Positions 1 through 10,678 of a DNA stretch of 64,000 nt are shown in pieces; the first letter of the stretch is position 1; each line of letters starts with the position of its first letter. Origin of the DNA: Hippasteria phrygiana (lineage: Eukaryota; Echinodermata; Asteroidea; Valvatida; Goniasteridae); the NCBI GenBank assembly GCA_037893225.1, contig JAZGUH010000416.1, positions 868,001-932,000 on the forward strand, in the 5' to 3' direction. Below the pieces are notes generated by a model. It was not told the origin of the DNA. It did not search any database and saw only the letters and a list, made by a program, of their open reading frames with translations. The position numbers and the translations under genes were made by a program.

Positions 1-106
1 CCTCGCAATGTTTATTTTCTTCCCAGCCACCATCTGTGTGCAGATTACCTTTTATTTATTGCTCCATGCCTGTCAAATTCCCTGGGGTATGGACTTGCTT
101 TACTCA

Positions 107-122
107 TTCATAATTGCATGAA
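107..122. other. Dyad 1 of the monomer: TTCAT, 6-base loop, ATGAA
   Basis: A perfect 5-bp inverted repeat (TTCAT and ATGAA) around AATTGC. It lies at monomer positions 107-122, inside the nearly invariant stretch 86-129, and recurs in nearly every copy. An exception is the copy at 930, where base 1050 is C. Whether it forms a hairpin or binds a protein is unknown; five base pairs alone is weak. Confidence 0.6.
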
Positions 123-312
123 ATATCAACCAAATTCAGTAATTGTGACATGTATGGATAGCTTAGATCTGGCGCTACATGTTGCAATCATCGGCGGCTT
201 CTTAGAGTTAAAACTTGTGGAGAAAATTTAAAACCTCGCAATGTTTATTTTCTTCCCGGCCACCATCTGTGTGCAGATTACCTTTTATTTATTGCTCCAT
301 GCCTGTCAAATT

Positions 313-318
313 CCATGG
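313..318. other. NcoI site marking An monomers, first of 15
   Basis: C82 to A creates CCATGG. The same site recurs at 2866, 3795, 5188, 6117, 12383, 15168, 15865, 18880, 19577, 44867, 46492, 50901, 60646 and 63199. Each of these monomers directly follows a 233-bp x-type monomer, so the site is a natural marker of HOR boundaries. I saw no other NcoI site in the array. Confidence 0.9.
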
Positions 319-364
319 GGTATGGACTTGCTTTACTCATTCATAATTGCATGAAATATCAACC

Positions 365-378
365 AAATTCAGTAATTT
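365..378. other. Dyad 2 of the monomer: AAATT, CAGT loop, AATTT
   Basis: A perfect 5-bp inverted repeat with a four-base loop at monomer positions 132-145, nine bases after dyad 1. Monomers with G145 (for example the first copy in the window) shorten it to 4 bp. Monomers with A131 lengthen it to 7 bp (see 9184-9201). A role in cruciform formation or protein binding is only a possibility. Confidence 0.6.
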
Positions 379-1625
379 TGACATGTATGGATAGCTTAGA
401 TCTGGCGCTACATGTTGCAATTATCGGCGGCTTCTTAGAGTTAACACTTGTGGAGAAAATTCAAACCTCGCAATGTTTATTTTCTTTCCGGCCAACATCT
501 GTGTACATGTTACCGTCTATTTATTGCTCCATGCCTGTCAAATTCCCTGGGGTATGGACTTGCTTTACTCATTCATAATTGCATGAAATATCAACCAAAT
601 TCAGTAATTTTGACATGTATGGATAGCTTAGATCTGGCGCTACATGTTGCAATTATCGGCGGCTTCTTAGAGTTAAAACTTGTGGAGAAAATTTAAACCT
701 CGCAATATTTATTTTCTTTCCGGCCACCATCTGTGTGCAGATTACCTTTTATTTATTGCTCCATGCCTGTCAAATTCCCTGGGGTATGGACTTGCTTTAC
801 TCATTCATAATTGCATGAAATATCAACCAAATTCAGTAATTTTGACATGTATGGATAGCTTAGATCTGGCGCTACATGTTGCAATTATCGGCGGCTTCTT
901 AGAGTTAACACTTGTGGAGAAAATTCAAACCTCGCAATGTTTATTTTCTTCCCGGCCACCATCTGTGTGCAGATTACCTTTTATTTATTGCTCCATGCCT
1001 GTCAAATTCCCTGGGGTATGGACTTGCTTTACTCATTCATAATTGCATGCAATATCAACCAAATTCAGTAATTTTGACATGTATGGATAGCTTAGATCTG
1101 GCGCTACATGTTGCAATTATCGGCGGCTTCTTAGAGTTAACACTTGTGGAGAAAATGCAAACCTCGCAATGTTTATTTTCTTCCCGGCCACCATCTGTGT
1201 GCAGATTACCTTTTATTTATTGCTCCATGCCTGTCAAATTCCCTGGGGTATGGACTTGCTTTACTCATTCATAATTGCATGAAATATCAACCAAATTCAG
1301 TAATTTTGACATGTATGGATAGCTTAGATCTGGCGCTACATGTTGCAATTATCGGCGGCTTCTTAGACTTAACACTTGTGGAGAAAATTCAAACCTCGCA
1401 ATGTTTATTTTCTTCCCGGCCACCATCTGTGTGCAGATTACCTTTTATTTATTGCTCCATGCATGTCAAATTCCCTGGGGTATGGACTTGCTTTACTCAT
1501 TCATAATTGCATGAAATATCAACCAAATTCAGTAATTGTGACATGTATGGATAGCTTAGATCTGGCGCTACATGTTGCAATCATCGGCGGCTTCTTAGAG
1601 TTAAAACTTGTGGAGAAAATGCAAA

Positions 1626-1857
1626 CCTCGCAATGTTTATTTTCTTCCCGGCCACCATCTGTGTGCAGATTACCTTTTATTTATTGCTCCATGCCTGTCA
1701 AATTCCCTGGGGTATGGACTTGCTTTACTCATTCATAATTGCATGAAATATCAACCAAATTCAGTAATTTTGACATGTATGGATAGCTTAGATCTGGCGC
1801 TACATGTTGCAATTATCGGCGGCTTCTTAGAGTTAACACTTGTGGAGAAAATTCAAA
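1626..1857. repeat. Reference (type A) monomer, 232 bp
   Basis: This copy carries the commonest state at each variable position and serves as the reference. GC is 91 of 232 (about 39%). CpGs lie at positions 4, 24, 173, 192 and 195. There is a BglII site at 165-170 and an HpaI site (GTTAAC) at 207-212. Shared variants fall at 10, 22, 25, 30, 35, 39, 40, 43, 44, 50, 52, 55, 70, 82, 85, 130, 131, 145, 176, 189, 191, 201, 207, 212, 228 and 229. Positions 86-129 and 146-175 are almost invariant across the window. I see no convincing internal subrepeat, so the monomer does not look like a recent dimer. The reverse strand shows no open frame of note. The start point is my choice of phase, not a biological boundary. 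Confidence 0.97.
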
Positions 1858-2786
1858 CCTCGCAATGTTTATTTTCTTCCCGGCCACCATCTGTGTGCAG
1901 ATTACCTTTTATTTATTGCTCCATGCCTGTCAAATTCCCTGGGGTATGGACTTGCTTTACTCATTCATAATTGCATGAAATATCAACCAAATTCAGTAAT
2001 TTTGACATGTATGGATAGCTTAGATCTGGCGCTACATGTTGCAATTATCGGCGGCTTCTTAGACTTAACACTTGTGGAGAAAATTCAAACCTCGCAATGT
2101 TTATTTTCTTCCCGGCCACCATCTGTGTGCAGATTACCTTTTATTTATTGCTCCATGCATGTCAAATTCCCTGGGGTATGGACTTGCTTTACTCATTCAT
2201 AATTGCATGAAATATCAACCAAATTCAGTAATTTTGACATGTATGGATAGCTTAGATCTGGCGCTACATGTTGCAATTATCGGCGGCTTCTTAGAGTTAA
2301 AACTTGTGGAGAAAATTCAAACCTCGCAATGTTTATTTTCTTTCCGGCCAACATCTGTGTACATGTTACCGTCTATTTATTGCTCCATGCCTGTCAAATT
2401 CCCTGGGGTATGGACTTGCTTTACTCATTCATAATTGCATGAAATATCAACCAAATTCAGTAATTTTGACATGTATGGATAGCTTAGATCTGGCGCTACA
2501 TGTTGCAATTATCGGCGGCTTCTTAGAGTTAAAACTTGTGGAGAAAATTCAAACCTCGCAATATTTATTTTCTTTCCGGCCACCATCTGTGTGCAGATTA
2601 CCTTTTATTTATTGCTCCATGCCTGTCAAATTCCCTGGGGTATGGACTTGCTTTACTCATTCATAATTGCATGAAATATCAACCAAATTCAGTAATTGTG
2701 ACATGTATGGATAGCTTAGATCTGGCGCTACATGTTGCAATCATCGGCGGCTTCTTAGAGTTAACACTTGTGGAGAAAATTTAAAA

Positions 2787-5700
2787 CCTCGCAATGTTTA
2801 TTTTCTTCCCGGCCACCATCTGTGTGCAGATTACCTTTTATTTATTGCTCCATGCCTGTCAAATTCCATGGGGTATGGACTTGCTTTACTCATTCATAAT
2901 TGCATGAAATATCAACCAAATTCAGTAATTTTGACATGTATGGATAGCTTAGATCTGGCGCTACATGTTGCAATTATCGGCGGCTTCTTAGACTTAACAC
3001 TTGTGGAGAAAATGCAAACCTCGCAATGTTTATTTTCTTCCCGGCCACCATCTGTGTGCAGATTACCTTTTATTTATTGCTCCATGCCTGTCAAATTCCC
3101 TGGGGTATGGACTTGCTTTACTCATTCATAATTGCATGAAATATCAACCAAATTCAGTAATTTTGACATGTATGGATAGCTTAGATCTGGCGCTACATGT
3201 TGCAATTATCGGCGGCTTCTTAGAGTTAACACTTGTGGAGAAAATTCAAACCTCGCAATGTTTATTTTCTTTCCGGCCAACATCTGTGTACATGTTACCG
3301 TCTATTTATTGCTCCATGCCTGTCAAATTCCCTGGGGTATGGACTTGCTTTACTCATTCATAATTGCATGAAATATCAACCAAATTCAGTAATTTTGACA
3401 TGTATGGATAGCTTAGATCTGGCGCTACATGTTGCAATTATCGGCGGCTTCTTAGAGTTAAAACTTGTGGAGAAAATTCAAACCTCGCAATATTTATTTT
3501 CTTTCCGGCCACCATCTGTGTGCAGATTACCTTTTATTTATTGCTCCATGCCTGTCAAATTCCCTGGGGTATGGACTTGCTTTACTCATTCATAATTGCA
3601 TGAAATATCAACCAAATTCAGTAATTGTGACATGTATGGATAGCTTAGATCTGGCGCTACATGTTGCAATCATCGGCGGCTTCTTAGAGTTAACACTTGT
3701 GGAGAAAATTTAAAACCTCGCAATGTTTATTTTCTTCCCGGCCACCATCTGTGTGCAGATTACCTTTTATTTATTGCTCCATGCCTGTCAAATTCCATGG
3801 GGTATGGACTTGCTTTACTCATTCATAATTGCATGAAATATCAACCAAATTCAGTAATTTTGACATGTATGGATAGCTTAGATCTGGCGCTACATGTTGC
3901 AATTATCGGCGGCTTCTTAGACTTAACACTTGTGGAGAAAATGCAAACCTCGCAATGTTTATTTTCTTCCCGGCCACCATCTGTGTGCAGATTACCTTTT
4001 ATTTATTGCTCCATGCCTGTCAAATTCCCTGGGGTATGGACTTGCTTTACTCATTCATAATTGCATGAAATATCAACCAAATTCAGTAATTTTGACATGT
4101 ATGGATAGCTTAGATCTGGCGCTACATGTTGCAATTATCGGCGGCTTCTTAGAGTTAACACTTGTGGAGAAAATTCAAACCTCGCAATGTTTATTTTCTT
4201 TCCGGCCAACATCTGTGTACATGTTACCGTCTATTTATTGCTCCATGCCTGTCAAATTCCCTGGGGTATGGACTTGCTTTACTCATTCATAATTGCATGA
4301 AATATCAACCAAATTCAGTAATTTTGACATGTATGGATAGCTTAGATCTGGCGCTACATGTTGCAATTATCGGCGGCTTCTTAGACTTAACACTTGTGGA
4401 GAAAATTCAAACCTCGCAATGTTTATTTTCTTCCCGGCCACCATCTGTGTGCAGATTACCTTTTATTTATTGCTCCATGCATGTCAAATTCCCTGGGGTA
4501 TGGACTTGCTTTACTCATTCATAATTGCATGAAATATCAACCAAATTCAGTAATTTTGACATGTATGGATAGCTTAGATCTGGCGCTACATGTTGCAATT
4601 ATCGGCGGCTTCTTAGAGTTAAAACTTGTGGAGAAAATTCAAACCTCGCAATGTTTATTTTCTTTCCGGCCAACATCTGTGTACATGTTACCGTCTATTT
4701 ATTGCTCCATGCCTGTCAAATTCCCTGGGGTATGGACTTGCTTTACTCATTCATAATTGCATGAAATATCAACCAAATTCAGTAATTTTGACATGTATGG
4801 ATAGCTTAGATCTGGCGCTACATGTTGCAATTATCGGCGGCTTCTTAGAGTTAAAACTTGTGGAGAAAATTCAAACCTCGCAATATTTATTTTCTTTCCG
4901 GCCACCATCTGTGTGCAGATTACCTTTTATTTATTGCTCCATGCCTGTCAAATTCCCTGGGGTATGGACTTGCTTTACTCATTCATAATTGCATGAAATA
5001 TCAACCAAATTCAGTAATTGTGACATGTATGGATAGCTTAGATCTGGCGCTACATGTTGCAATCATCGGCGGCTTCTTAGAGTTAACACTTGTGGAGAAA
5101 ATTTAAAACCTCGCAATGTTTATTTTCTTCCCGGCCACCATCTGTGTGCAGATTACCTTTTATTTATTGCTCCATGCCTGTCAAATTCCATGGGGTATGG
5201 ACTTGCTTTACTCATTCATAATTGCATGAAATATCAACCAAATTCAGTAATTTTGACATGTATGGATAGCTTAGATCTGGCGCTACATGTTGCAATTATC
5301 GGCGGCTTCTTAGACTTAACACTTGTGGAGAAAATGCAAACCTCGCAATGTTTATTTTCTTCCCGGCCACCATCTGTGTGCAGATTACCTTTTATTTATT
5401 GCTCCATGCCTGTCAAATTCCCTGGGGTATGGACTTGCTTTACTCATTCATAATTGCATGAAATATCAACCAAATTCAGTAATTTTGACATGTATGGATA
5501 GCTTAGATCTGGCGCTACATGTTGCAATTATCGGCGGCTTCTTAGAGTTAACACTTGTGGAGAAAATTCAAACCTCGCAATGTTTATTTTCTTTCCGGCC
5601 AACATCTGTGTACATGTTACCGTCTATTTATTGCTCCATGCCTGTCAAATTCCCTGGGGTATGGACTTGCTTTACTCATTCATAATTGCATGAAATATCA

Positions 5701-6037
5701 ACCAAATTCAGTAATTTTGACATGTATGGATAGCTTAGATCTGGCGCTACATGTTGCAATTATCGGCGGCTTCTTAGAGTTAAAACTTGTGGAGAAAATT
5801 CAAACCTCGCAATATTTATTTTCTTTCCGGCCACCATCTGTGTGCAGATTACCTTTTATTTATTGCTCCATGCCTGTCAAATTCCCTGGGGTATGGACTT
5901 GCTTTACTCATTCATAATTGCATGAAATATCAACCAAATTCAGTAATTGTGACATGTATGGATAGCTTAGATCTGGCGCTACATGTTGCAATCATCGGCG
6001 GCTTCTTAGAGTTAACACTTGTGGAGAAAATTTAAAA
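2787..6037. repeat. 929-bp four-monomer HOR (An-A-C-Dx)
   Basis: Copies run 2787-3715 and 5109-6037 (929 bp each: three 232-bp monomers and one 233-bp). Between them, 3716-5108 (1393 bp) is the same unit with two extra monomers: An, A, C, A, C, Dx. In that longer copy the C monomer at 4180 has the right half of an A monomer with C207, and it is followed by an A70 copy, a C and a Dx as at 2090-2786. This points to an exchange that joined the two contexts inside one monomer. All An copies here carry C207 and G228. Confidence 0.93.
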
Positions 6038-8358
6038 CCTCGCAATGTTTATTTTCTTCCCGGCCACCATCTGTGTGCAGATTACCTTTTATTTATTGCT
6101 CCATGCCTGTCAAATTCCATGGGGTATGGACTTGCTTTACTCATTCATAATTGCATGAAATATCAACCAAATTCAGTAATTTTGACATGTATGGATAGCT
6201 TAGATCTGGCGCTACATGTTGCAATTATCGGCGGCTTCTTAGACTTAACACTTGTGGAGAAAATGCAAACCTCGCAATGTTTATTTTCTTCCCGGCCACC
6301 ATCTGTGTGCAGATTACCTTTTATTTATTGCTCCATGCCTGTCAAATTCCCTGGGGTATGGACTTGCTTTACTCATTCATAATTGCATGAAATATCAACC
6401 AAATTCAGTAATTTTGACATGTATGGATAGCTTAGATCTGGCGCTACATGTTGCAATTATCGGCGGCTTCTTAGAGTTAACACTTGTGGAGAAAATTCAA
6501 ACCTCGCAATGTTTATTTTCTTTCCGGCCAACATCTGTGTACATGTTACCGTCTATTTATTGCTCCATGCCTGTCAAATTCCCTGGGGTATGGACTTGCT
6601 TTACTCATTCATAATTGCATGAAATATCAACCAAATTCAGTAATTTTGACATGTATGGATAGCTTAGATCTGGCGCTACATGTTGCAATTATCGGCGGCT
6701 TCTTAGAGTTAAAACTTGTGGAGAAAATTCAAACCTCGCAATATTTATTTTCTTTCCGGCCACCATCTGTGTGCAGATTACCTTTTATTTATTGCTCCAT
6801 GCCTGTCAAATTCCCTGGGGTATGGACTTGCTTTACTCATTCATAATTGCATGAAATATCAACCAAATTCAGTAATTTTGACATGTATGGATAGCTTAGA
6901 TCTGGCGCTACATGTTGCAATTATCGGCGGCTTCTTAGAGTTAAAACTTGTGGAGAAAATTCAAACCTCGCAATATTTATTTTCTTTCCGGCCAACATCT
7001 GTGTACATGTTACCTTTTATTTATTGCTCCATGCATGTCAAATTCCCTGGGGTATGGACTTGCTTTACTCATTCATAATTGCATGAAATATCAACCAAAT
7101 TCAGTAATTTTGACATGTATGGATAGCTTAGATCTGGCGCTACATGTTGCAATTATCGGCGGCTTCTTAGAGTTAACACTTGTGGAGAAAATTCAAACCT
7201 CGCAATGTTTATTTTCTTCCCAGCCACCATCTGTGTGCAGATTACCTTTTATTTATTGCTCCATGCCTGTCAAATTCCCTGGGGTATGGACTTGCTTTAC
7301 TCATTCATAATTGCATGAAATATCAACCAAATTCAGTAATTGTGACATGTATGGATAGCTTAGATCTGGCGCTACATGTTGCAATCATCGGCGGCTTCTT
7401 AGAGTTAACACTTGTGGAGAAAATTTAAAACCTCGCAATGTTTATTTTCTTCCCGGCCACCATCTGTGTGCAGATTACCTTTTATTTATTGCTCCATGCC
7501 TGTCAAATTCCCTGGGGTATGGACTTGCTTTACTCATTCATAATTGCATGAAATATCAACCAAATTCAGTAATTTTGACATGTATGGATAGCTTAGATCT
7601 GGCGCTACATGTTGCAATTATCGGCGGCTTCTTAGAGTTAACACTTGTGGAGAAAATTCAAACCTCGCAATGTTTATTTTCTTTCCGGCCAACATCTGTG
7701 TACATGTTACCGTCTATTTATTGCTCCATGCCTGTCAAATTCCCTGGGGTATGGACTTGCTTTACTCATTCATAATTGCATGAAATATCAACCAAATTCA
7801 GTAATTTTGACATGTATGGATAGCTTAGATCTGGCGCTACATGTTGCAATTATCGGCGGCTTCTTAGAGTTAAAACTTGTGGAGAAAATTCAAACCTCGC
7901 AATATTTATTTTCTTTCCGGCCACCATCTGTGTGCAGATTACCTTTTATTTATTGCTCCATGCCTGTCAAATTCCCTGGGGTATGGACTTGCTTTACTCA
8001 TTCATAATTGCATGAAATATCAACCAAATTCAGTAATTTTGACATGTATGGATAGCTTAGATCTGGCGCTACATGTTGCAATTATCGGCGGCTTCTTAGA
8101 GTTAAAACTTGTGGAGAAAATTCAAACCTCGCAATATTTATTTTCTTTCCGGCCAACATCTGTGTACATGTTACCTTTTATTTATTGCTCCATGCATGTC
8201 AAATTCCCTGGGGTATGGACTTGCTTTACTCATTCATAATTGCATGAAATATCAACCAAATTCAGTAATTTTGACATGTATGGATAGCTTAGATCTGGCG
8301 CTACATGTTGCAATTATCGGCGGCTTCTTAGAGTTAACACTTGTGGAGAAAATTCAAA
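6038..8358. repeat. Transition block: An-A-C-D-E-Bx then A-C-D-E
   Basis: The first unit, 6038-7430 (1393 bp), starts like the 929-bp HOR, but after D it continues into E (6966) and Bx (7198), bringing in the C-D-E-B order that dominates the next 26 kb. The monomer at 7431 follows an x-type monomer but lacks the NcoI change, the only such exception in the window. C (7663), D (7895) and E (8127) follow. Confidence 0.92.
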
Positions 8359-10678
8359 CCTCGCAATGTTTATTTTCTTCCCAGCCACCATCTGTGTGCA
8401 GATTACCTTTTATTTATTGCTCCATGCCTGTCAAATTCCCTGGGGTATGGACTTGCTTTACTCATTCATAATTGCATGAAATATCAACCAAATTCAGTAA
8501 TTCTGACATGTATGGATAGCTTAGATCTGGCGCTACATGTTGCAATCATCGGCGGCTTCTTAGAGTTAAAACTTGTGGAGAAAATGCAAACCTCGCAATG
8601 TTTATTTTCTTCCCGGCCACCATCTGTGTGCAGATTACCTTTTATTTATTGCTCCATGCCTGTCAAATTCCCTGGGGTATGGACTTGCTTTACTCATTCA
8701 TAATTGCATGAAATATCAACCAAATTCAGTAATTTTGACATGTATGGATAGCTTAGATCTGGCGCTACATGTTGCAATCATCGGCGGCTTCTTAGAGTTA
8801 AAACTTGTGGAGAAAATGCAAACCTCGCAATGTTTATTTTCTTCCCGGCCACCATCTGTGTGCAGATTACCTTTTATTTATTGCTCCATGCCTGTCAAAT
8901 TCCCTGGGGTATGGACTTGCTTTACTCATTCATAATTGCATGAAATATCAACCAAATTCAGTAATTGTGACATGTATGGATAGCTTAGATCTGGCGCTAC
9001 ATGTTGCAATTATCGGCGGCTTCTTAGAGTTAACACTTGTGGAGAAAATTCAAACCTCGCAATGTTTATTTTCTTCCCGGCCACCATCTGTGTGCAGATT
9101 ACCTTTTATTTATTGCTCCATGCCTGTCAAATTCCCTGGGGTATGGACTTGCTTTACTCATTCATAATTGCATGAAATATCAACAAAATTCAGTAATTTT
9201 GACATGTATGGATAGCTTAGATCTGGCGCTACATGTTGCAATTATCGGCGGCTTCTTAGAGTTAACACTTGTGGAGAAAATTCAAACCTCGCAATGTTTA
9301 TTTTCTTTCCGGCCAACATCTGTGTACATGTTACCGTCTATTTATTGCTCCATGCCTGTCAAATTCCCTGGGGTATGGACTTGCTTTACTCATTCATAAT
9401 TGCATGAAATATCAACCAAATTCAGTAATTGTGACATGTATGGATAGCTTAGATCTGGCGCTACATGTTGCAATTATCGGCGGCTTCTTAGAGTTAACAC
9501 TTGTGGAGAAAATTCAAACCTCGCAATGTTTATTTTCTTCCCAGCCACCATCTGTGTGCAGATTACCTTTTATTTATTGCTCCATGCCTGTCAAATTCCC
9601 TGGGGTATGGACTTGCTTTACTCATTCATAATTGCATGAAATATCAACCAAATTCAGTAATTGTGACATGTATGGATAGCTTAGATCTGGCGCTACATGT
9701 TGCAATCATCGGCGGCTTCTTAGAGTTAAAACTTGTGGAGAAAATGCAAACCTCGCAATGTTTATTTTCTTCCCGGCCACCATCTGTGTGCAGATTACCT
9801 TTTATTTATTGCTCCATGCCTGTCAAATTCCCTGGGGTATGGACTTGCTTTACTCATTCATAATTGCATGAAATATCAACCAAATTCAGTAATTTTGACA
9901 TGTATGGATAGCTTAGATCTGGCGCTACATGTTGCAATCATCGGCGGCTTCTTAGAGTTAACACTTGTGGAGAAAATGCAAACCTCGCAATGTTTATTTT
10001 CTTCCCGGCCACCATCTGTGTGCAGATTACCTTTTATTTATTGCTCCATGCCTGTCAAATTCCCTGGGGTATGGACTTGCTTTACTCATTCATAATTGCA
10101 TGAAATATCAAAAAAATTCAGTAATTGTGACATGTATGGATAGCTTAGATCTGGCGCTACATGTTGCAATTATCGGCGGCTTCTTAGAGTTAACACTTGT
10201 GGAGAAAATTCAAACCTCGCAATGTTTATTTTCTTCCCGGCCACCATCTGTGTGCAGATTACCTTTTATTTATTGCTCCATGCCTGTCAAATTCCCTGGG
10301 GTATGGACTTGCTTTACTCATTCATAATTGCATGAAATATCAACAAAATTCAGTAATTTTGACATGTATGGATAGCTTAGATCTGGCGCTACATGTTGCA
10401 ATTATCGGCGGCTTCTTAGAGTTAACACTTGTGGAGAAAATTCAAACCTCGCAATGTTTATTTTCTTTCCGGCCAACATCTGTGTACATGTTACCGTCTA
10501 TTTATTGCTCCATGCCTGTCAAATTCCCTGGGGTATGGACTTGCTTTACTCATTCATAATTGCATGAAATATCAACCAAATTCAGTAATTTTGACATGTA
10601 TGGATAGCTTAGATCTGGCGCTACATGTTGCAATTATCGGCGGCTTCTTAGAGTTAAAACTTGTGGAGAAAATTCAAA
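8359..10678. repeat. 1160-bp five-monomer unit (B-A-A-A-C), two copies
   Basis: Copies run 8359-9518 and 9519-10678. In each, the B and first A monomers end with G228, the third monomer has G145 and the fourth has A131. Differences: base 8503 is C in copy 1; the second A has C212 in copy 2 and A212 in copy 1; bases 10112-10113 are AA instead of CC in copy 2; and the C monomers differ at 145 and 212. The pattern is a tandem duplication followed by a few private changes. Confidence 0.9.
9184..9201. other. Extended dyad 2 in A131 monomers, 7-bp stem
   Basis: In this copy C131 to A turns the weak dyad into CAAAATT, loop CAGT, AATTTTG, a perfect 7-bp stem. The same change occurs in the monomers at 10215, 13000, 22050, 22978, 24138, 25762, 31098, 32258, 38058 and 43627. 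All of these also keep T145, which the longer stem needs. Most of these copies are related by duplication, so the linkage may be simple descent. Confidence 0.55.

Larger units (their letters stand above)
1..2786. repeat. A-rich block, 12 monomers
   Basis: Order: Bx, An, C, D, A, A, A, A, A, A, C, Dx, starting at 1, 234, 466, 698, 930, 1162, 1394, 1626, 1858, 2090, 2322 and 2554. The A copies at 1162 and 1858 carry C207 (GACTTA), and those at 1394 and 2090 carry A70. The C monomer at 466 ends TTTAAACC: it has the C229 to T change without the extra A, so it is 232 bp and lacks the rest of the x-type right half. The final four (A, A, C, Dx) resemble the 929-bp unit that follows, but the first lacks the NcoI site. 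Confidence 0.93.

Noticed and set aside
1..232. Monomer as an old dimer of about 116 bp
   Set aside because: Only short similarities between the halves were seen (GTATGGA occurs twice), too weak to support it.
315..578. Shorter 87-codon frames starting at ATG in NcoI-bearing monomers
   Set aside because: The ATG comes only from the C82 to A variant. The frame is otherwise the same repeat by-product.
680..1042. Recurrent 120-codon open frame (363 bases) overlapping its neighbours by 131 bases throughout the array
   Set aside because: It starts at TTG, spans about 1.6 monomers, reads the same bases in two frames because 232 leaves a remainder of 1 when divided by 3, and always ends at the same TAA. 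Shared variants change the residues freely, and the TTTAAAA variant adds stops. It is a repeat by-product, not a gene.
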